Shown piece by piece: positions 1-8,083 of a stretch of 64,000 nucleotides of DNA (within the stretch, counting starts at the first letter, position 1; every line of letters begins with the position of its first letter). Made by a program: the position numbers and the translations under genes. This DNA comes from an uncultured Prevotellaceae bacterium (lineage in GTDB: Bacteria; Bacteroidota; Bacteroidia; Bacteroidales; Bacteroidaceae), in NCBI GenBank assembly GCA_900316475.1, contig ONDA01000021.1, positions 1-64,000 on the forward strand, read 5' to 3'. The notes below the pieces were generated by a model, which worked only from the letters and a program-made list of their open reading frames with translations, did no database searches and was not told the origin of the DNA.

Positions 1-212
1 TTGAACCAGGTGCCCAGGGCATACATGTAGAAGTCGTCGCCGGGCTTGACGGTCTTGTCCATCAATGCCTCGTTGATGAAGTGGTCTGGCACGGCGGGCA
101 CTCCGGGCTCTGGCACTACCGGGTCGTCTGTTGAATCGTCAGCACACGACGTGAATACGTTTGCGCCGCTGATGAGGGTGGCGGCGAGCACCCATTGCAT
201 GATTCTTTTCAT
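1..212 (-). CDS. M13-family metallopeptidase lipoprotein, N-terminal fragment
   Basis: Partial: the gene runs off the left edge and only the first 70 residues are present. The start is the ATG at 212. A signal peptide ends in a lipobox-like FTSC near residues 20-23, followed by an acidic DDSTDD stretch typical of Bacteroidota surface lipoproteins. The segment KPGDDFYMYALGTWF near the edge matches the start of the M13 (neprilysin/PepO) peptidase fold, usually written PgDDFYxYvNGtW. The HExxH zinc site expected in this family would lie outside the window. Inferred role: zinc peptidase anchored to the cell envelope. It is transcribed leftwards from a promoter about 100 bases upstream. Confidence 0.75.
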   Translation of the reverse strand, partial: MKRIMQWVLAATLISGANVFTSCADDSTDDPVVPEPGVPAVPDHFINEALMDKTVKPGDDFYMYALGTWF

Positions 213-314
213 ACTTCTTTTTTATTACATTGGTTAAAACTTCATTTGAAAATCTGCCCTCACGCCCCGGACAACTGTTGGGTGGTAAACCGTGTGATGT
301 TTTAGATTTTGCTG

Positions 315-345
315 CAAAGTTACAACTTTTTCGGTAAACGCCAAA
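315..345 (-). promoter_or_regulatory. Promoter for the M13 peptidase gene
   Basis: On the minus strand TTTG (345-342) and TAACTTTG (322-315) are separated by exactly 19 bases. This is the Bacteroidota -33/-7 arrangement. The predicted leader is about 95 bases. Confidence 0.75.
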
Positions 346-362
346 AGGAACGGCTAAAATTC

Positions 363-424
363 CGCTTTCCGCAGTAAACACTGCGGAAATAGCGAAAGTT
401 ACAAGTTACAAGTTACATTTTGCG
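363..424 (+). repeat. 62-base repeat, copy 1
   Basis: It starts CGCTTT and ends ACATTTTGCG. The first half is a strong hairpin, TTTCCGCAGT (366-375) against ACTGCGGAAA (380-389) with a 4-base loop. The second half is GTTAC repeated every 7 bases. It has the same length and layout as the copies at 572, 24042, 24539 and 24771. Confidence 0.85.
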
Positions 425-451
425 CATTTCGAAGAAAAAATAGTAACTTAG

Positions 452-499
452 AATTTATAATATTATATATTATTATAATAATATATAATATTATAAATT
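452..499. repeat. Perfect 48-base AT palindrome
   Basis: Bases 452-471 are exactly complementary to 480-499, and the 8 central bases ATTATAAT are themselves a palindrome, so all 48 bases are self-complementary. It lies between a 62-base repeat on the left and an inverted GTTAC tract on the right. Confidence 0.9.
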
Positions 500-540
500 T
501 ATATATGTGTTTTGAAGCATTCGTGCTCACACAAAAACAC

Positions 541-568
541 GTAAAATGTAACTTGTAACCTGTAACTT
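541..568 (-). repeat. Truncated inverted copy of the 62-base repeat
   Basis: It reads GTAAAATGTAAC, then a TTGTAACCTGTAAC tract, which is the reverse complement of the GTTAC half of copy 1. It forms an inverted pair with copy 1 around the 48-base palindrome. The hairpin half is missing. Confidence 0.7.
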
Positions 569-571
569 TCC

Positions 572-633
572 CGCTTTCCGCAATAAACACTGGGGAAACA
601 ACGAAAATTACAAGTTACAAGTTACATTTTACA
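572..633 (+). repeat. 62-base repeat, copy 2
   Basis: It starts CGCTTTCCGCAATAAACAC and continues into a GTTACAAGTTAC tract. It has the same orientation as copy 1. The hairpin half (CCGCAATAAACACTGGGG) is almost identical to the copy at 24539. Confidence 0.8.
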
Positions 634-820
634 TTTTCGCGGCCATTCCCGAAAATTTGACGGCCGTTCGCGAAATTTTCGCGGTGGACGGGAGTACGGG
701 TTTAGACAGGAGGACTTTTTAGACAGGAGTACAGGAGGACTTTTTTTTGACAGGAGTACAGGAGGACTTTGACAGGAGTACAGGAGAACTTTTTTTGACA
801 GGAGTACAGGAGGACAAAAC
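634..820. repeat. GC-rich module followed by a GGAGTACAGGAGGAC tandem array
   Basis: Bases of about 637-694 hold CCCGAAAATTTGACGGCCG and the palindrome CGCGAAATTTTCGCG, followed by ACGGGAGTACGGG. After this come five tandem units of the form GACAGGAGTACAGGAGGAC, separated by runs of T. The same module and array occur at about 24897-25130. Confidence 0.85.
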
Positions 821-950
821 TACTACTCAAAAATAGCCTGCAAAATGAGCCATACGCCAACTTTTTCGTAACTTTGCCACTAAAAATGGATTAGTTTTTC
901 GCTTTGCTCAAGGAAACTACTCCGTCTCGGCATAAAAAAGATTAAAATCT

Positions 951-1064
951 TTTGTTCTGCACTCGACTTTTCGTAACTTTGCCATTCAAAATGGCTTAGT
1001 TACTCCGTCTCGGCATAAAAAAGATTAAAATCTTTTGTTCTGCACTCGACTTTTCGTAACTTTG
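951..1064 (+). promoter_or_regulatory. Duplicated promoter of the helicase gene
   Basis: A segment of about 66 bases at 919-984 is repeated at 1003-1068. Each copy carries a full Bacteroidota promoter: TTTG 951-954 with TAACTTTG 974-981, and TTTG 1034-1037 with TAACTTTG 1057-1064, both with 19-base spacers. A third TAACTTTGCCA (869-879) in a diverged upstream copy has only the -7 box. The last -7 box ends 8 bases before the ATG at 1073. Confidence 0.85.
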
Positions 1065-1072
1065 CCAACCCT

Positions 1073-3430
1073 ATGACAAAAATGACATTACTTGAAGAAC
1101 TGAATGAGAGCCAACGTGAGGCGGTGGTGTTCTGCGACGGGCCGTCGCTGGTGATTGCCGGTGCTGGCTCGGGCAAAACACGTGTGCTGACGTATAAGAT
1201 AGCCTGGCTGCTGGAGCAGGGGCTGAAGCCGTGGGAGATTCTGGCACTGACGTTTACCAACAAGGCAGCGCGCGAGATGAAAGACCGCATAGGCCGGCTG
1301 GTGGGCGAGGAGCGTGCACGTTACTTGCAGATGGGTACGTTCCACTCGGTGTTCTCACGCATACTGCGTGCCGAGGCCGACAAGATAGGTTTTAACGCTA
1401 ACTTCACCATCTACGACCAGACAGATGCCCGCTCGCTGGTGAAAGCTATCATCAAAGAGTTGGGGCTCGACGACAAGGTGTATAAGCCGGCTTCGGTGGC
1501 CGACCGTATATCGATGGCTAAGAACCACCTGATACTCGCCAGTCAGTATGGGCAAACGGCCTGGGCTCGTGACGACGCTCAAAACAAGCGTCAGCAGATA
1601 ACCAACATCTATTGGCGTTACGCCGAGCGCTGCCGCCAGGCTAACGCGATGGACTTTGACGACCTGCTGGTGCAGACGTATGTGTTGTTCCAGAATCATG
1701 AAGACGTCAGGCGGAAATATGCTGAACGGTTCCAGTTTGTGCTGGTCGACGAGTATCAGGATACGAACTTTGCCCAGCAGGCCATCGTGCTGCAGATTAC
1801 CCGTGAGCGGCAGCGTGTCTGTGTCGTCGGCGACGATGCCCAGAGTATCTACAGTTTCCGTGGTGCGAATATTGACAACATTCTGAATTTCCGTTCTAAT
1901 TATGACAACGTTCGTCTGTTCAAGCTGGAGCGCAACTACCGTTCGACGCAGATGATAGTGCAGGCGGCTAACTCGCTCATACGCAAGAACGAGCGGCAGA
2001 TACCGAAGGACGTCTATAGCCGTAACGAAACGGGCGAACTCGTGACGCTGAAGCCTGCATACTCAGACCGTGAGGAGGCGCTGATAGTTTGTAATGACAT
2101 CAAGCGCATACGGCGGGAGGACCGCTGCGGGTGGAGCGACTTTGCCATTCTTTACCGCACGAACGCGCAGAGCCGCTCTTTTGAGGAACAGATGCGCAAG
2201 GACAATATTCCCTATCGCATCTACGGCGGTCTGTCGTTCTATCAGCGCAAGGAAATCAAGGACGTCATAGCCTACTTCCGACTGGTGGCCAACCCTGACG
2301 ACGAGGAGGCTTTCAAGCGTATTGTGAACTATCCGGCACGTGGCATCGGCGACACGACGGTAGGGAAGATTATACAGACGGCGCAAACCTATGGTGTCAG
2401 CCTTTGGCAGGTCATCAAGGAGCCAGTGTTGTTTCCGACGGGTGTCAGCAAGGGCACGCAGGCGAAGCTTCAGGCGTTCCGCGAGCTGATAGAGGGCTGG
2501 ATAGAGCGACTGACGACGGAGGACGCCTACACGCTGGGGCACGACATCGTCATGTCGAGCGGTATCAGCAAGGATATCTACAGCAATCGCAATCCTGAGG
2601 ACATAGCGCGTCAGGAGAATCTGGAGGAGTTTCTCAGCGGTATGCAGGACTTCGTTGAGAGCCGTCGTGAGGAGGATATGGGCGAACAGGTGTATCTGGC
2701 GGACTTCTTGCAGGAGGTGGCGCTGCTGACCGACCTGGACAGCGACGAGGGAGATGCCAACGACAAGGTGACGCTGATGACCATTCACTCGGCCAAGGGT
2801 CTGGAGTTTCCGACGGTGTTTGTCGTAGGTTTAGAGGAGAACATCTTCCCGTCGCCGATGTGTACGGGCTCGATGCGTGAACTGGAAGAGGAGCGCCGAC
2901 TGCTTTACGTGGCCATCACACGAGCCGAGAAACACTGTGTACTGACGTGTGCGCAGAACCGTTTCCGCTACGGTCGGATGGAGTACGACACACCGTCGCG
3001 GTTCATCAAGGACTTTGACCCGCAACTCATCAGGGTGGAGTCCGAGAAGGGGGGCGACGAGGACACCTACACCCGCAGCTACCACCAGACAACGAGTCGT
3101 GGCGGCGACTGGATGCAGAACCCCCGCCCCGTGGCAACGCAGTTCAAGGCCGACCCCAAGCCCCGGATGGTGGCGCCCTCGAGACCGGAGAAGCCCGCCT
3201 CGCCATTTGGGCCAAACTTCAAGCGTGTACATCAGGCCGTTGCTCCCCGTCCAATGGCTACCGATGGCGCATTGCAGGAAGGCAGCATGATTGAGCACCA
3301 GCGTTTCGGTATCGGCCGTGTGTTGAAGATAGAGGGGACGGGTGAGAACCAAAAAGCAACTGTAGAGTTCAAGAATACAGGAACTAAACAGTTGCTATTG
3401 AAGTTTGCTCGTTACAAGGTTATCTCATAA
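1073..3430 (+). CDS. pcrA: UvrD/PcrA-type superfamily 1 DNA helicase
   Basis: 785 residues, full length for the PcrA/UvrD family of 3'-5' DNA helicases, which act in nucleotide excision repair and in removing obstacles from replication forks. Visible motifs: Walker A GAGSGKT (30-36), FTNKAAREM, motif II DEYQDT near 225, QSIYSFRGA, TIHSAKGLEF and EEERRLLYVAITRAE near 615. The C-terminus ends in a small Tudor-like segment (IEHQRFGIGRVLKI) found in PcrA proteins. The start is close to the -7 box of the nearest promoter, so the transcript would have almost no leader; Met4 is an alternative start. The 3' end overlaps the small minus-strand gene by 6 bases. Confidence 0.93.
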   Translation: MTKMTLLEELNESQREAVVFCDGPSLVIAGAGSGKTRVLTYKIAWLLEQGLKPWEILALTFTNKAAREMKDRIGRLVGEERARYLQMGTFHSVFSRILRAEADKIGFNANFTIYDQTDARSLVKAIIKELGLDDKVYKPASVADRISMAKNHLILASQYGQTAWARDDAQNKRQQITNIYWRYAERCRQANAMDFDDLLVQTYVLFQNHEDVRRKYAERFQFVLVDEYQDTNFAQQAIVLQITRERQRVCVVGDDAQSIYSFRGANIDNILNFRSNYDNVRLFKLERNYRSTQMIVQAANSLIRKNERQIPKDVYSRNETGELVTLKPAYSDREEALIVCNDIKRIRREDRCGWSDFAILYRTNAQSRSFEEQMRKDNIPYRIYGGLSFYQRKEIKDVIAYFRLVANPDDEEAFKRIVNYPARGIGDTTVGKIIQTAQTYGVSLWQVIKEPVLFPTGVSKGTQAKLQAFRELIEGWIERLTTEDAYTLGHDIVMSSGISKDIYSNRNPEDIARQENLEEFLSGMQDFVESRREEDMGEQVYLADFLQEVALLTDLDSDEGDANDKVTLMTIHSAKGLEFPTVFVVGLEENIFPSPMCTGSMRELEEERRLLYVAITRAEKHCVLTCAQNRFRYGRMEYDTPSRFIKDFDPQLIRVESEKGGDEDTYTRSYHQTTSRGGDWMQNPRPVATQFKADPKPRMVAPSRPEKPASPFGPNFKRVHQAVAPRPMATDGALQEGSMIEHQRFGIGRVLKIEGTGENQKATVEFKNTGTKQLLLKFARYKVIS

Positions 3431-3556
3431 AGCCTCGTCGTCGGGCTTTTGTATGAGGCGCTTCTGCTGTTGCGGCAGGTGCGCCTTTTTTCGCAGCCAG
3501 GCAGCCTTGCGCGCTTCGTACTCCTGCTGGCGTGACTCCAAAAAACCGTCGGCCAT
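3425..3556 (-). CDS. Small charged protein of 43 residues, function unknown
   Basis: A 43-codon frame starting MADGFLESRQQEYEARKAAW and ending in PDDEAL. It is rich in Arg, Lys, Gln and Glu, with no membrane segment, and looks like one amphipathic helix. It lies 9 bases after the stop of the DUF4270 gene on the same strand and overlaps the helicase stop by 6 bases. I have a weak memory of similar MAD-x-(F/Y)-LE-x-R starts in short Bacteroidota proteins, but I cannot name a family. The clean reading frame and operon-like position support a real gene. Confidence 0.55.
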   Translation of the reverse strand: MADGFLESRQQEYEARKAAWLRKKAHLPQQQKRLIQKPDDEAL

Positions 3557-3565
3557 TGCTGTACG

Positions 3566-5038
3566 TTATTGTTTGAACTTACCGTAGACGATGTTTAGAA
3601 GGATGGGAGCATGGTGGTTCTGGCTGCCGCCAACCAGTTTCGTACTGGCAATGCCCACAAAGTGCTCAATGCCGGTAACGGTGGCTGTGGTTGACGATGT
3701 ACTGCTCCACTTCAACTGTACAGGAACGAGTAGCACCTTGTTCCAGTTAGGGTGTTTAGCCGCCCATTGCTCTCCGCCGCCGGCTTTCTTTGCCTGATAC
3801 ATAGCAGTGATAAGGTTCGAGATGTTGGCGAAACTATACTGGTTAGAGTAGCCACTGCTCACGGCGTAGGTCGTGTAGTAACTGGTCAGATTGTCGGCCA
3901 GTTTCTTCTTTTCAAAAAAAGACGTGAGGCTGTCGGCAGGCACCATCAACACATAGGGTGGAGCCGTCAGTGATTGGTCCTTTACCATGTTATTGATGCG
4001 CTGGAAGTTGACTTTTGCTGTCATGATGGAATCGTTCTCGTGGTTACGGAAGATGTCGTCAATAGGCAGTGTCACCTCAGTATAAAGCCCTGCAGGCGCT
4101 TTCAAATAGCTACAGGTGTCAATGGAGGCCATATATTCGAGGATGGCCTTCTCGTTGTCAATCTTTGTTGTCTGGAGCACCTCCTCGGTGCCAGCAAATA
4201 TACTCGAGAAAGTGATGATGCTATCCTTATTGTTCTTCCCCCTGTAGTAAAAGCGCAGTGCCATATCTGGAACTTCGGTATAGACACCCTCACCGTCGTG
4301 TACGGAGACATAGAACCCTGGGCACACGTTGTGAGTAAATGTGTAAGCATTGCGGAAGTATTCCGGGTGGCGATAGTACTGCTGCATCAGATACGTACCG
4401 TAGTTGTTGTAGACGGTGCCGTCCTTGGCGGTATAGGGCTGGTTCAGCTTAAAGACGATACAGTCGTAATAGTTAGATTTTGAACGGAGCGTATCGGCAA
4501 CGGTAAGGTCTTTATAGGAGAACATCTTGTCGACGACAAGGCCATCATTGCGCACTTTGCCGGTCTTGACGGGGTCGTAGTTGGAATAGTATTTGATATT
4601 CTCTTCCATAGGTTCTGACAGCTCCGAAAGCTTGATTTTCAAGGCTGCCAAAGTGTCGGTGATGCCCGTAGGCGAGCTCATGTATAACTCTATTTGGCAA
4701 GAGTCGGCCCCCGCCATATTGTTTTCGTATCGGCTGGTAATCTTATCTTCTGCAGGCAGGGTATAGTTATCGAGAACGTTGAACTGTGTCATCATCTCGC
4801 TGGTGACGTATGCGCCAGTCTCGGGGTCTTTTACCCGTCCTAAATAGCAGTAACTGCTTCTCAGAAGTACGGAGTCTGCCATCACAGAGCGTGTCGTTAC
4901 CTGATAGTCTGTGGCACTGATATCCAATTTGTCGGCCTGTTGCGTCAGTGTGCTTCCAAAGTCGAATGTTTCGTCACTACATGCAGCAAATAATAGCGAA
5001 GTAAGCATTATTGCTGTCTGCAATTTTCTGTTCGTCAT
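3566..5038 (-). CDS. DUF4270 family lipoprotein
   Basis: 490 residues from the ATG at 5038. An upstream in-frame ATG at 5083 would overlap the preceding gene and spoil the signal peptide. The signal peptide ends in a lipobox, LLFAAC, followed by SDETFDFGS. The body has the DUF4270 pattern with a YLGRVKDPETGAYV segment near residue 70, a Tyr-rich beta domain and a C-terminal ending in ILLNIVYGKFKQ. The family is restricted to Bacteroidota and has no established function. It follows the GT5-domain gene by 16 bases, so the two probably share a transcript; this pairing is one I recall as common in Bacteroidales. Likely anchored in the outer membrane. Confidence 0.8.
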   Translation of the reverse strand: MTNRKLQTAIMLTSLLFAACSDETFDFGSTLTQQADKLDISATDYQVTTRSVMADSVLLRSSYCYLGRVKDPETGAYVTSEMMTQFNVLDNYTLPAEDKITSRYENNMAGADSCQIELYMSSPTGITDTLAALKIKLSELSEPMEENIKYYSNYDPVKTGKVRNDGLVVDKMFSYKDLTVADTLRSKSNYYDCIVFKLNQPYTAKDGTVYNNYGTYLMQQYYRHPEYFRNAYTFTHNVCPGFYVSVHDGEGVYTEVPDMALRFYYRGKNNKDSIITFSSIFAGTEEVLQTTKIDNEKAILEYMASIDTCSYLKAPAGLYTEVTLPIDDIFRNHENDSIMTAKVNFQRINNMVKDQSLTAPPYVLMVPADSLTSFFEKKKLADNLTSYYTTYAVSSGYSNQYSFANISNLITAMYQAKKAGGGEQWAAKHPNWNKVLLVPVQLKWSSTSSTTATVTGIEHFVGIASTKLVGGSQNHHAPILLNIVYGKFKQ

Positions 5039-5054
5039 TGAATGTGTGTATTGT

Positions 5055-5867
5055 TTATTCCTCTTCAGGACAAATCTTGGCATAGAGTGCTTCGTAGCTA
5101 TCGGCGAAGTCCTCTTGATAGCCTAAAACGGGAATGTTCTTTGTTGATGCGTATTGTTCGAATGACTTGTCGGCCTCAGGACTTGCCAGAATGATGCCGT
5201 CGCTGTAGTCGATGGCTAACTTACCCATCTCTTCGAAGTCGAAGACTTCCTTGTAGGGAGAAAGGAGGTCGGCCGTTGTCTCACGGAACTCGACGCACTT
5301 CTTGAAATTGGTACCTAAATCGTTGGTGAGATTCTTTGCAAAAAATGACGTGACGACCTTTGTATTGGCAAATGAAGGCTCATCCTGATAGGCAGTCTTG
5401 ATGTAGAGAGGTACAACGGCGCTCATCCAACCTTGACAGTGAATGATGTCGGGCACCCAGCGTAACTTCTTGACCGTCTCTAAGACGCCGCGTGCAAAGA
5501 AGATGGCACGCTCGCCATTGTCGGGATAGTCGTTGCCCATCTCGTCTTTTTCCATCTGGCGCTTAGAAAAATAGTCGTCGTTGTCAATAAAATATACTTG
5601 TACGCGAGCTTGCTGGATAGAGGCTACCTTGATTATCAGCGGATGGTCGGTGTCATTGATGATCAGATTCATTCCCGATAGGCGGATAACCTCATGAAGC
5701 TGCCCTCGGCGCTCATTGATATTGCCCCATTTGGGCATGAATGTACGTATTTCGTGCCCCTTTTCTTGCATGGCTTGCGGCAAGGCGCGACCCATAATGG
5801 ACAACTCGGTGTCGGGCACATATGGAGAAATCTCCTGATTGATGAATAAAATCTTCTTTTTTGCCAT
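5055..5867 (-). CDS. Stand-alone GT5 (glycogen/starch synthase) N-terminal domain protein
   Basis: 270 residues from the ATG at 5867. It opens with KKKILFINQEISPYVPDTEL, the N-terminal Rossmann half of GT5 glycogen/starch synthases, and contains the PDIIHCQGW segment near residue 140 that corresponds to PDVVHxHDW in GlgA. Full synthases are about 480-550 residues; the whole C-terminal GT-B half, which supplies most of the ADP-glucose site, is absent. Activity as a synthase therefore cannot be assumed. The gene has its own promoter 21 bases upstream and is followed by the DUF4270 gene. Confidence 0.8.
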   Translation of the reverse strand: MAKKKILFINQEISPYVPDTELSIMGRALPQAMQEKGHEIRTFMPKWGNINERRGQLHEVIRLSGMNLIINDTDHPLIIKVASIQQARVQVYFIDNDDYFSKRQMEKDEMGNDYPDNGERAIFFARGVLETVKKLRWVPDIIHCQGWMSAVVPLYIKTAYQDEPSFANTKVVTSFFAKNLTNDLGTNFKKCVEFRETTADLLSPYKEVFDFEEMGKLAIDYSDGIILASPEADKSFEQYASTKNIPVLGYQEDFADSYEALYAKICPEEE

Positions 5868-5887
5868 CTTTTGAATATTTAGCTTTG

Positions 5888-5895
5888 CAAAGGTA
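5888..5895 (-). promoter_or_regulatory. -7 box for the GT5-domain gene
   Basis: TACCTTTG on the minus strand, 21 bases upstream of the ATG at 5867. No clear TTTG lies at the -33 position. Confidence 0.55.
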
Positions 5896-5962
5896 CGAAA
5901 AAATTATCATAGTCAGGCGTTTTGCACTTTGATTTTAGTTTTTTTTGTGAAAAGCAGGCCCT

Positions 5963-6946
5963 TTAATCCCGATAAATCCACGATAATATGGCGTTTATCC
6001 AGTGTATAGAGCACCTGAACCAGCGGTAGGTACTGACAGGTTTCCCACCGAAGCGGAGGATGAATTCCCGGAAAGGATTGTGCGAAAATGGCAGGCCAAC
6101 GTCAAGGAAGAAGACGTGCTGGTAGCCGCGACTATGTGAATCCTTGAGAACGTGCCACAGGGTCAGCTCGTCGGGGTGGACAAAAGCGAAAGACTTACGG
6201 CGAAAAGCAGTGTACCAAAGGTAGGCATTCTGTTGACTATATACAACGGCAGAGCAGCCAATGACATAGTCGTGATAGCGCGTGAGGTAGAGACGCCCGT
6301 GTGCTTCTTTTTGGATGATGCTAAAGAATTTTTCATCGGGAATGTAGCGTTTGGGCTTTAGCCAGTGGTGGCGTTTCAGTAGTTTGAAGAACTGCTTCAT
6401 GTCCTCCTCGGTTTTCACCTCCTCGGTGATGACGCCTTTGGCATAGGCGCTCTTGATATGTCGCTGCAGCCGTTTGCTAATGCGCTCCTCTGGTGTGTGG
6501 CTGTGGAGCGAATTGTGGATACTCATCCAGCGTACGGGGAAATATTCTTGCTGTTTGAGCTCACGATAGGCAAACATCTTCTGACTGAGATTACTGATTT
6601 CAAAGTACAAGACATGGTACCCGATATGCGTTCGCAACGTCTCAATCATCATGCTGAAAAGTTCATAATTGGAATAACCTTCGTGAGGGTAGGAGTAGAC
6701 ACCCTCACCGAGGATGCGGCAGTGCATATATATATAAGGTGGAAGCCACATTGAGCGATAGCGGACGATAGCCAGCATGTGAGACAGGACACACCCGTCT
6801 GCCGTCATCGCTACAGCCATATAGGGGCGTTGGCGAGGCGTCTGCTTCGTTATCTCAAACAGTTGCCGGCTATGGAAAAAATAGCTATTATCCAATTCTG
6901 GCAAGTCCTTCTGTTTGGTGATAATTTGTATGACGGGCTTGTTCAT
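5963..6946 (-). CDS. GNAT/FemAB-like acyltransferase of unknown substrate
   Basis: 327 residues. The C-terminal half (about 170-300) resembles the acetyl-CoA-binding fold of GNAT and FemAB-like proteins: RLYLTRYHDYVIGCSAVVYS, then AYLWYTAFRRKSF, then ELTLWHVLKDSHSRGYQHVFFLDVGLP. The N-terminal half contains conserved aromatic segments (YSYPHEGYSNYELF) and may be a second, degenerate copy of the fold, as in FemABX enzymes. No membrane segment is visible. The -7 box TATCTTTG (6958-6951) lies only 4 bases from the ATG, so the mRNA should be nearly leaderless. The substrate cannot be deduced. Confidence 0.65.
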   Translation of the reverse strand: MNKPVIQIITKQKDLPELDNSYFFHSRQLFEITKQTPRQRPYMAVAMTADGCVLSHMLAIVRYRSMWLPPYIYMHCRILGEGVYSYPHEGYSNYELFSMMIETLRTHIGYHVLYFEISNLSQKMFAYRELKQQEYFPVRWMSIHNSLHSHTPEERISKRLQRHIKSAYAKGVITEEVKTEEDMKQFFKLLKRHHWLKPKRYIPDEKFFSIIQKEAHGRLYLTRYHDYVIGCSAVVYSQQNAYLWYTAFRRKSFAFVHPDELTLWHVLKDSHSRGYQHVFFLDVGLPFSHNPFREFILRFGGKPVSTYRWFRCSIHWINAILSWIYRD

Positions 6947-6950
6947 GTGG

Positions 6951-6958
6951 CAAAGATA
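6951..6958 (-). promoter_or_regulatory. -7 box directly before the acyltransferase start codon
   Basis: TATCTTTG on the minus strand is followed by only 4 bases (CCAC) before the ATG at 6946. Transcription would begin at or very near the start codon. Confidence 0.55.
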
Positions 6959-7001
6959 GAAAAATAATGTGAATTATGGCGAATAAATTATATTTTTTTT
7001 G

Positions 7002-7009
7002 TAACTTTG
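7002..7009 (+). promoter_or_regulatory. -7 box for the nitroreductase-kdsC-maf operon
   Basis: TAACTTTG, 27 bases upstream of the ATG at 7036. There is no good -33 TTTG. An AGGAG sits directly against the ATG, too close to act as a normal Shine-Dalgarno site. Confidence 0.55.
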
Positions 7010-7035
7010 CACCGTTTTAATCAACATAGAAGGAG

Positions 7036-7572
7036 ATGACGGACTTTAAAGATTTAGTGCAGATACGCCGTTCGCACCGTAAGTTTACCAGTCAGGAACT
7101 TGAGCCTGACGAGGTACGTCTGATTCTGCGTGCAGCCTTGATGGCGCCAACATCGAAGGGCCAACGGGCGTGGCAGTTTATAGTAGTCGACAATAAGCAG
7201 GATATTGAGAAGCTTGCTGACGCAAAGGACTTAGGATCGCAATTCCTGAAAGATGCTCCGCTGGCTGTCGCCGTGCTGGGCGACCCCGTCCAGAATGACT
7301 GTTGGGTGGAGGATGGCTCGATAGCAGCGATTTCTATGCAGTATCAGGCCGAAGAATTAGGCCTTGGCAGTTGTTGGATTCAGATGCGCGGTCGGGGATT
7401 GTCGGACGGAACGACGGCAGATACTGTCATTCGGGGTGTTCTTGACATTCCCGAGAACTTGAATGTGCTCTGCATAGTAGCCTTCGGCCATAAGGCTGAT
7501 GAACGAAAACCGCAGAACGAGGACAAGCTGAAGTGGGAGAACGTTCATATAGATAAGTATCGTCATGATTAA
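7036..7572 (+). CDS. Nitroreductase family protein
   Basis: 178 residues, the usual length for the FMN-dependent nitroreductase family. The N-terminus [18 protein letters not shown] is the FMN-phosphate-binding segment (RRSxRxF), [16 protein letters not shown] is the second conserved block, and [14 protein letters not shown] near residue 110 is the third. It reduces nitro groups, quinones or similar acceptors using NAD(P)H; the natural substrate is unknown. It is first in an operon: its stop overlaps the kdsC start by 8 bases. Confidence 0.85.
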   Translation: MTDFKDLVQIRRSHRKFTSQELEPDEVRLILRAALMAPTSKGQRAWQFIVVDNKQDIEKLADAKDLGSQFLKDAPLAVAVLGDPVQNDCWVEDGSIAAISMQYQAEELGLGSCWIQMRGRGLSDGTTADTVIRGVLDIPENLNVLCIVAFGHKADERKPQNEDKLKWENVHIDKYRHD

Positions 7573-8083
7573 CTATGACTTACGACTCATCAAGGCCATC
7601 ATCTTTGATGTTGACGGTGTGCTTTCAGCAGAGACCATTACATTGTCGGCCGATGGTGAACCGCTGCGTACGGTGAACATCAAGGATGGGTATGCCATTC
7701 AGCTTGCTGTGAAGATGGGGCTTCGCGTGGTCATTCTGACGGGCGGCAGAACAGAAGCTGTGCGCCTGCGTTATGAGCGACTGGGTGTAGAGGACATTCA
7801 TATGGGTTGTGCCGTCAAGATCAGAGCATACGATGAGTTCCTTGAGAAATACAAGCTAACAGACGCTGAGGTGATGTATATGGGCGACGATGTCCCTGAT
7901 CTTGAGATCATGCGTCGTGCGGGGTGTCCTGTGTGTCCTCAAGATGCTTGTCCCGACATTAAGGATGTCAGCCTCTATGTCAGTCCTTACCGAGGAGGTT
8001 ATGGCTGTGGGCGTGATGTCATTGAGCAGACGCTACGAGCTCAAGATAAATGGTTAAAAGACGAAAAGGCTTTCGGATGGTGA
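7565..8083 (+). CDS. kdsC: 3-deoxy-D-manno-octulosonate 8-phosphate phosphatase (KdsC)
   Basis: 172 residues, typical of the tetrameric HAD phosphatase KdsC that makes Kdo for lipopolysaccharide in the cytoplasm. The HAD nucleophile motif [11 protein letters not shown] is at residues 15-25, the Thr/Ser motif is [10 protein letters not shown], and [11 protein letters not shown] near residue 105 is the Mg-binding motif. The C-terminal [14 protein letters not shown] matches the KdsC tail (GGxGAVRE), with Gly-Cys-Gly in place of the commoner Gly-Ala-Val. It overlaps the genes on both sides, so translation is probably coupled. Confidence 0.88.
   Translation: MINYDLRLIKAIIFDVDGVLSAETITLSADGEPLRTVNIKDGYAIQLAVKMGLRVVILTGGRTEAVRLRYERLGVEDIHMGCAVKIRAYDEFLEKYKLTDAEVMYMGDDVPDLEIMRRAGCPVCPQDACPDIKDVSLYVSPYRGGYGCGRDVIEQTLRAQDKWLKDEKAFGW

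Larger units (their letters stand above)
213..1072. other. Gene-free repeat-rich intergenic stretch
   Basis: This 860-base stretch holds no credible gene. From left to right it contains the divergent M13 promoter, two and a half copies of a 62-base repeat (from 363), a perfect 48-base AT palindrome, a GC-rich module with CGCGAAATTTTCGCG, a tandem array of GGAGTACAGGAGGAC units, and a duplicated promoter for the helicase. The short reading frames here follow the repeats and are not convincing as proteins. Confidence 0.85.

Noticed and set aside
690-820. Possible CRISPR array
   Set aside because: Units of about 20-30 bases are separated only by T-runs, with no unique spacers of constant length, no cas genes nearby, and repeats that drift along the array.
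2063-2788. 241-residue reading frame antisense to the helicase gene
   Set aside because: It is a shadow of the high-GC third positions of the helicase gene, with no recognisable domain or start signals.
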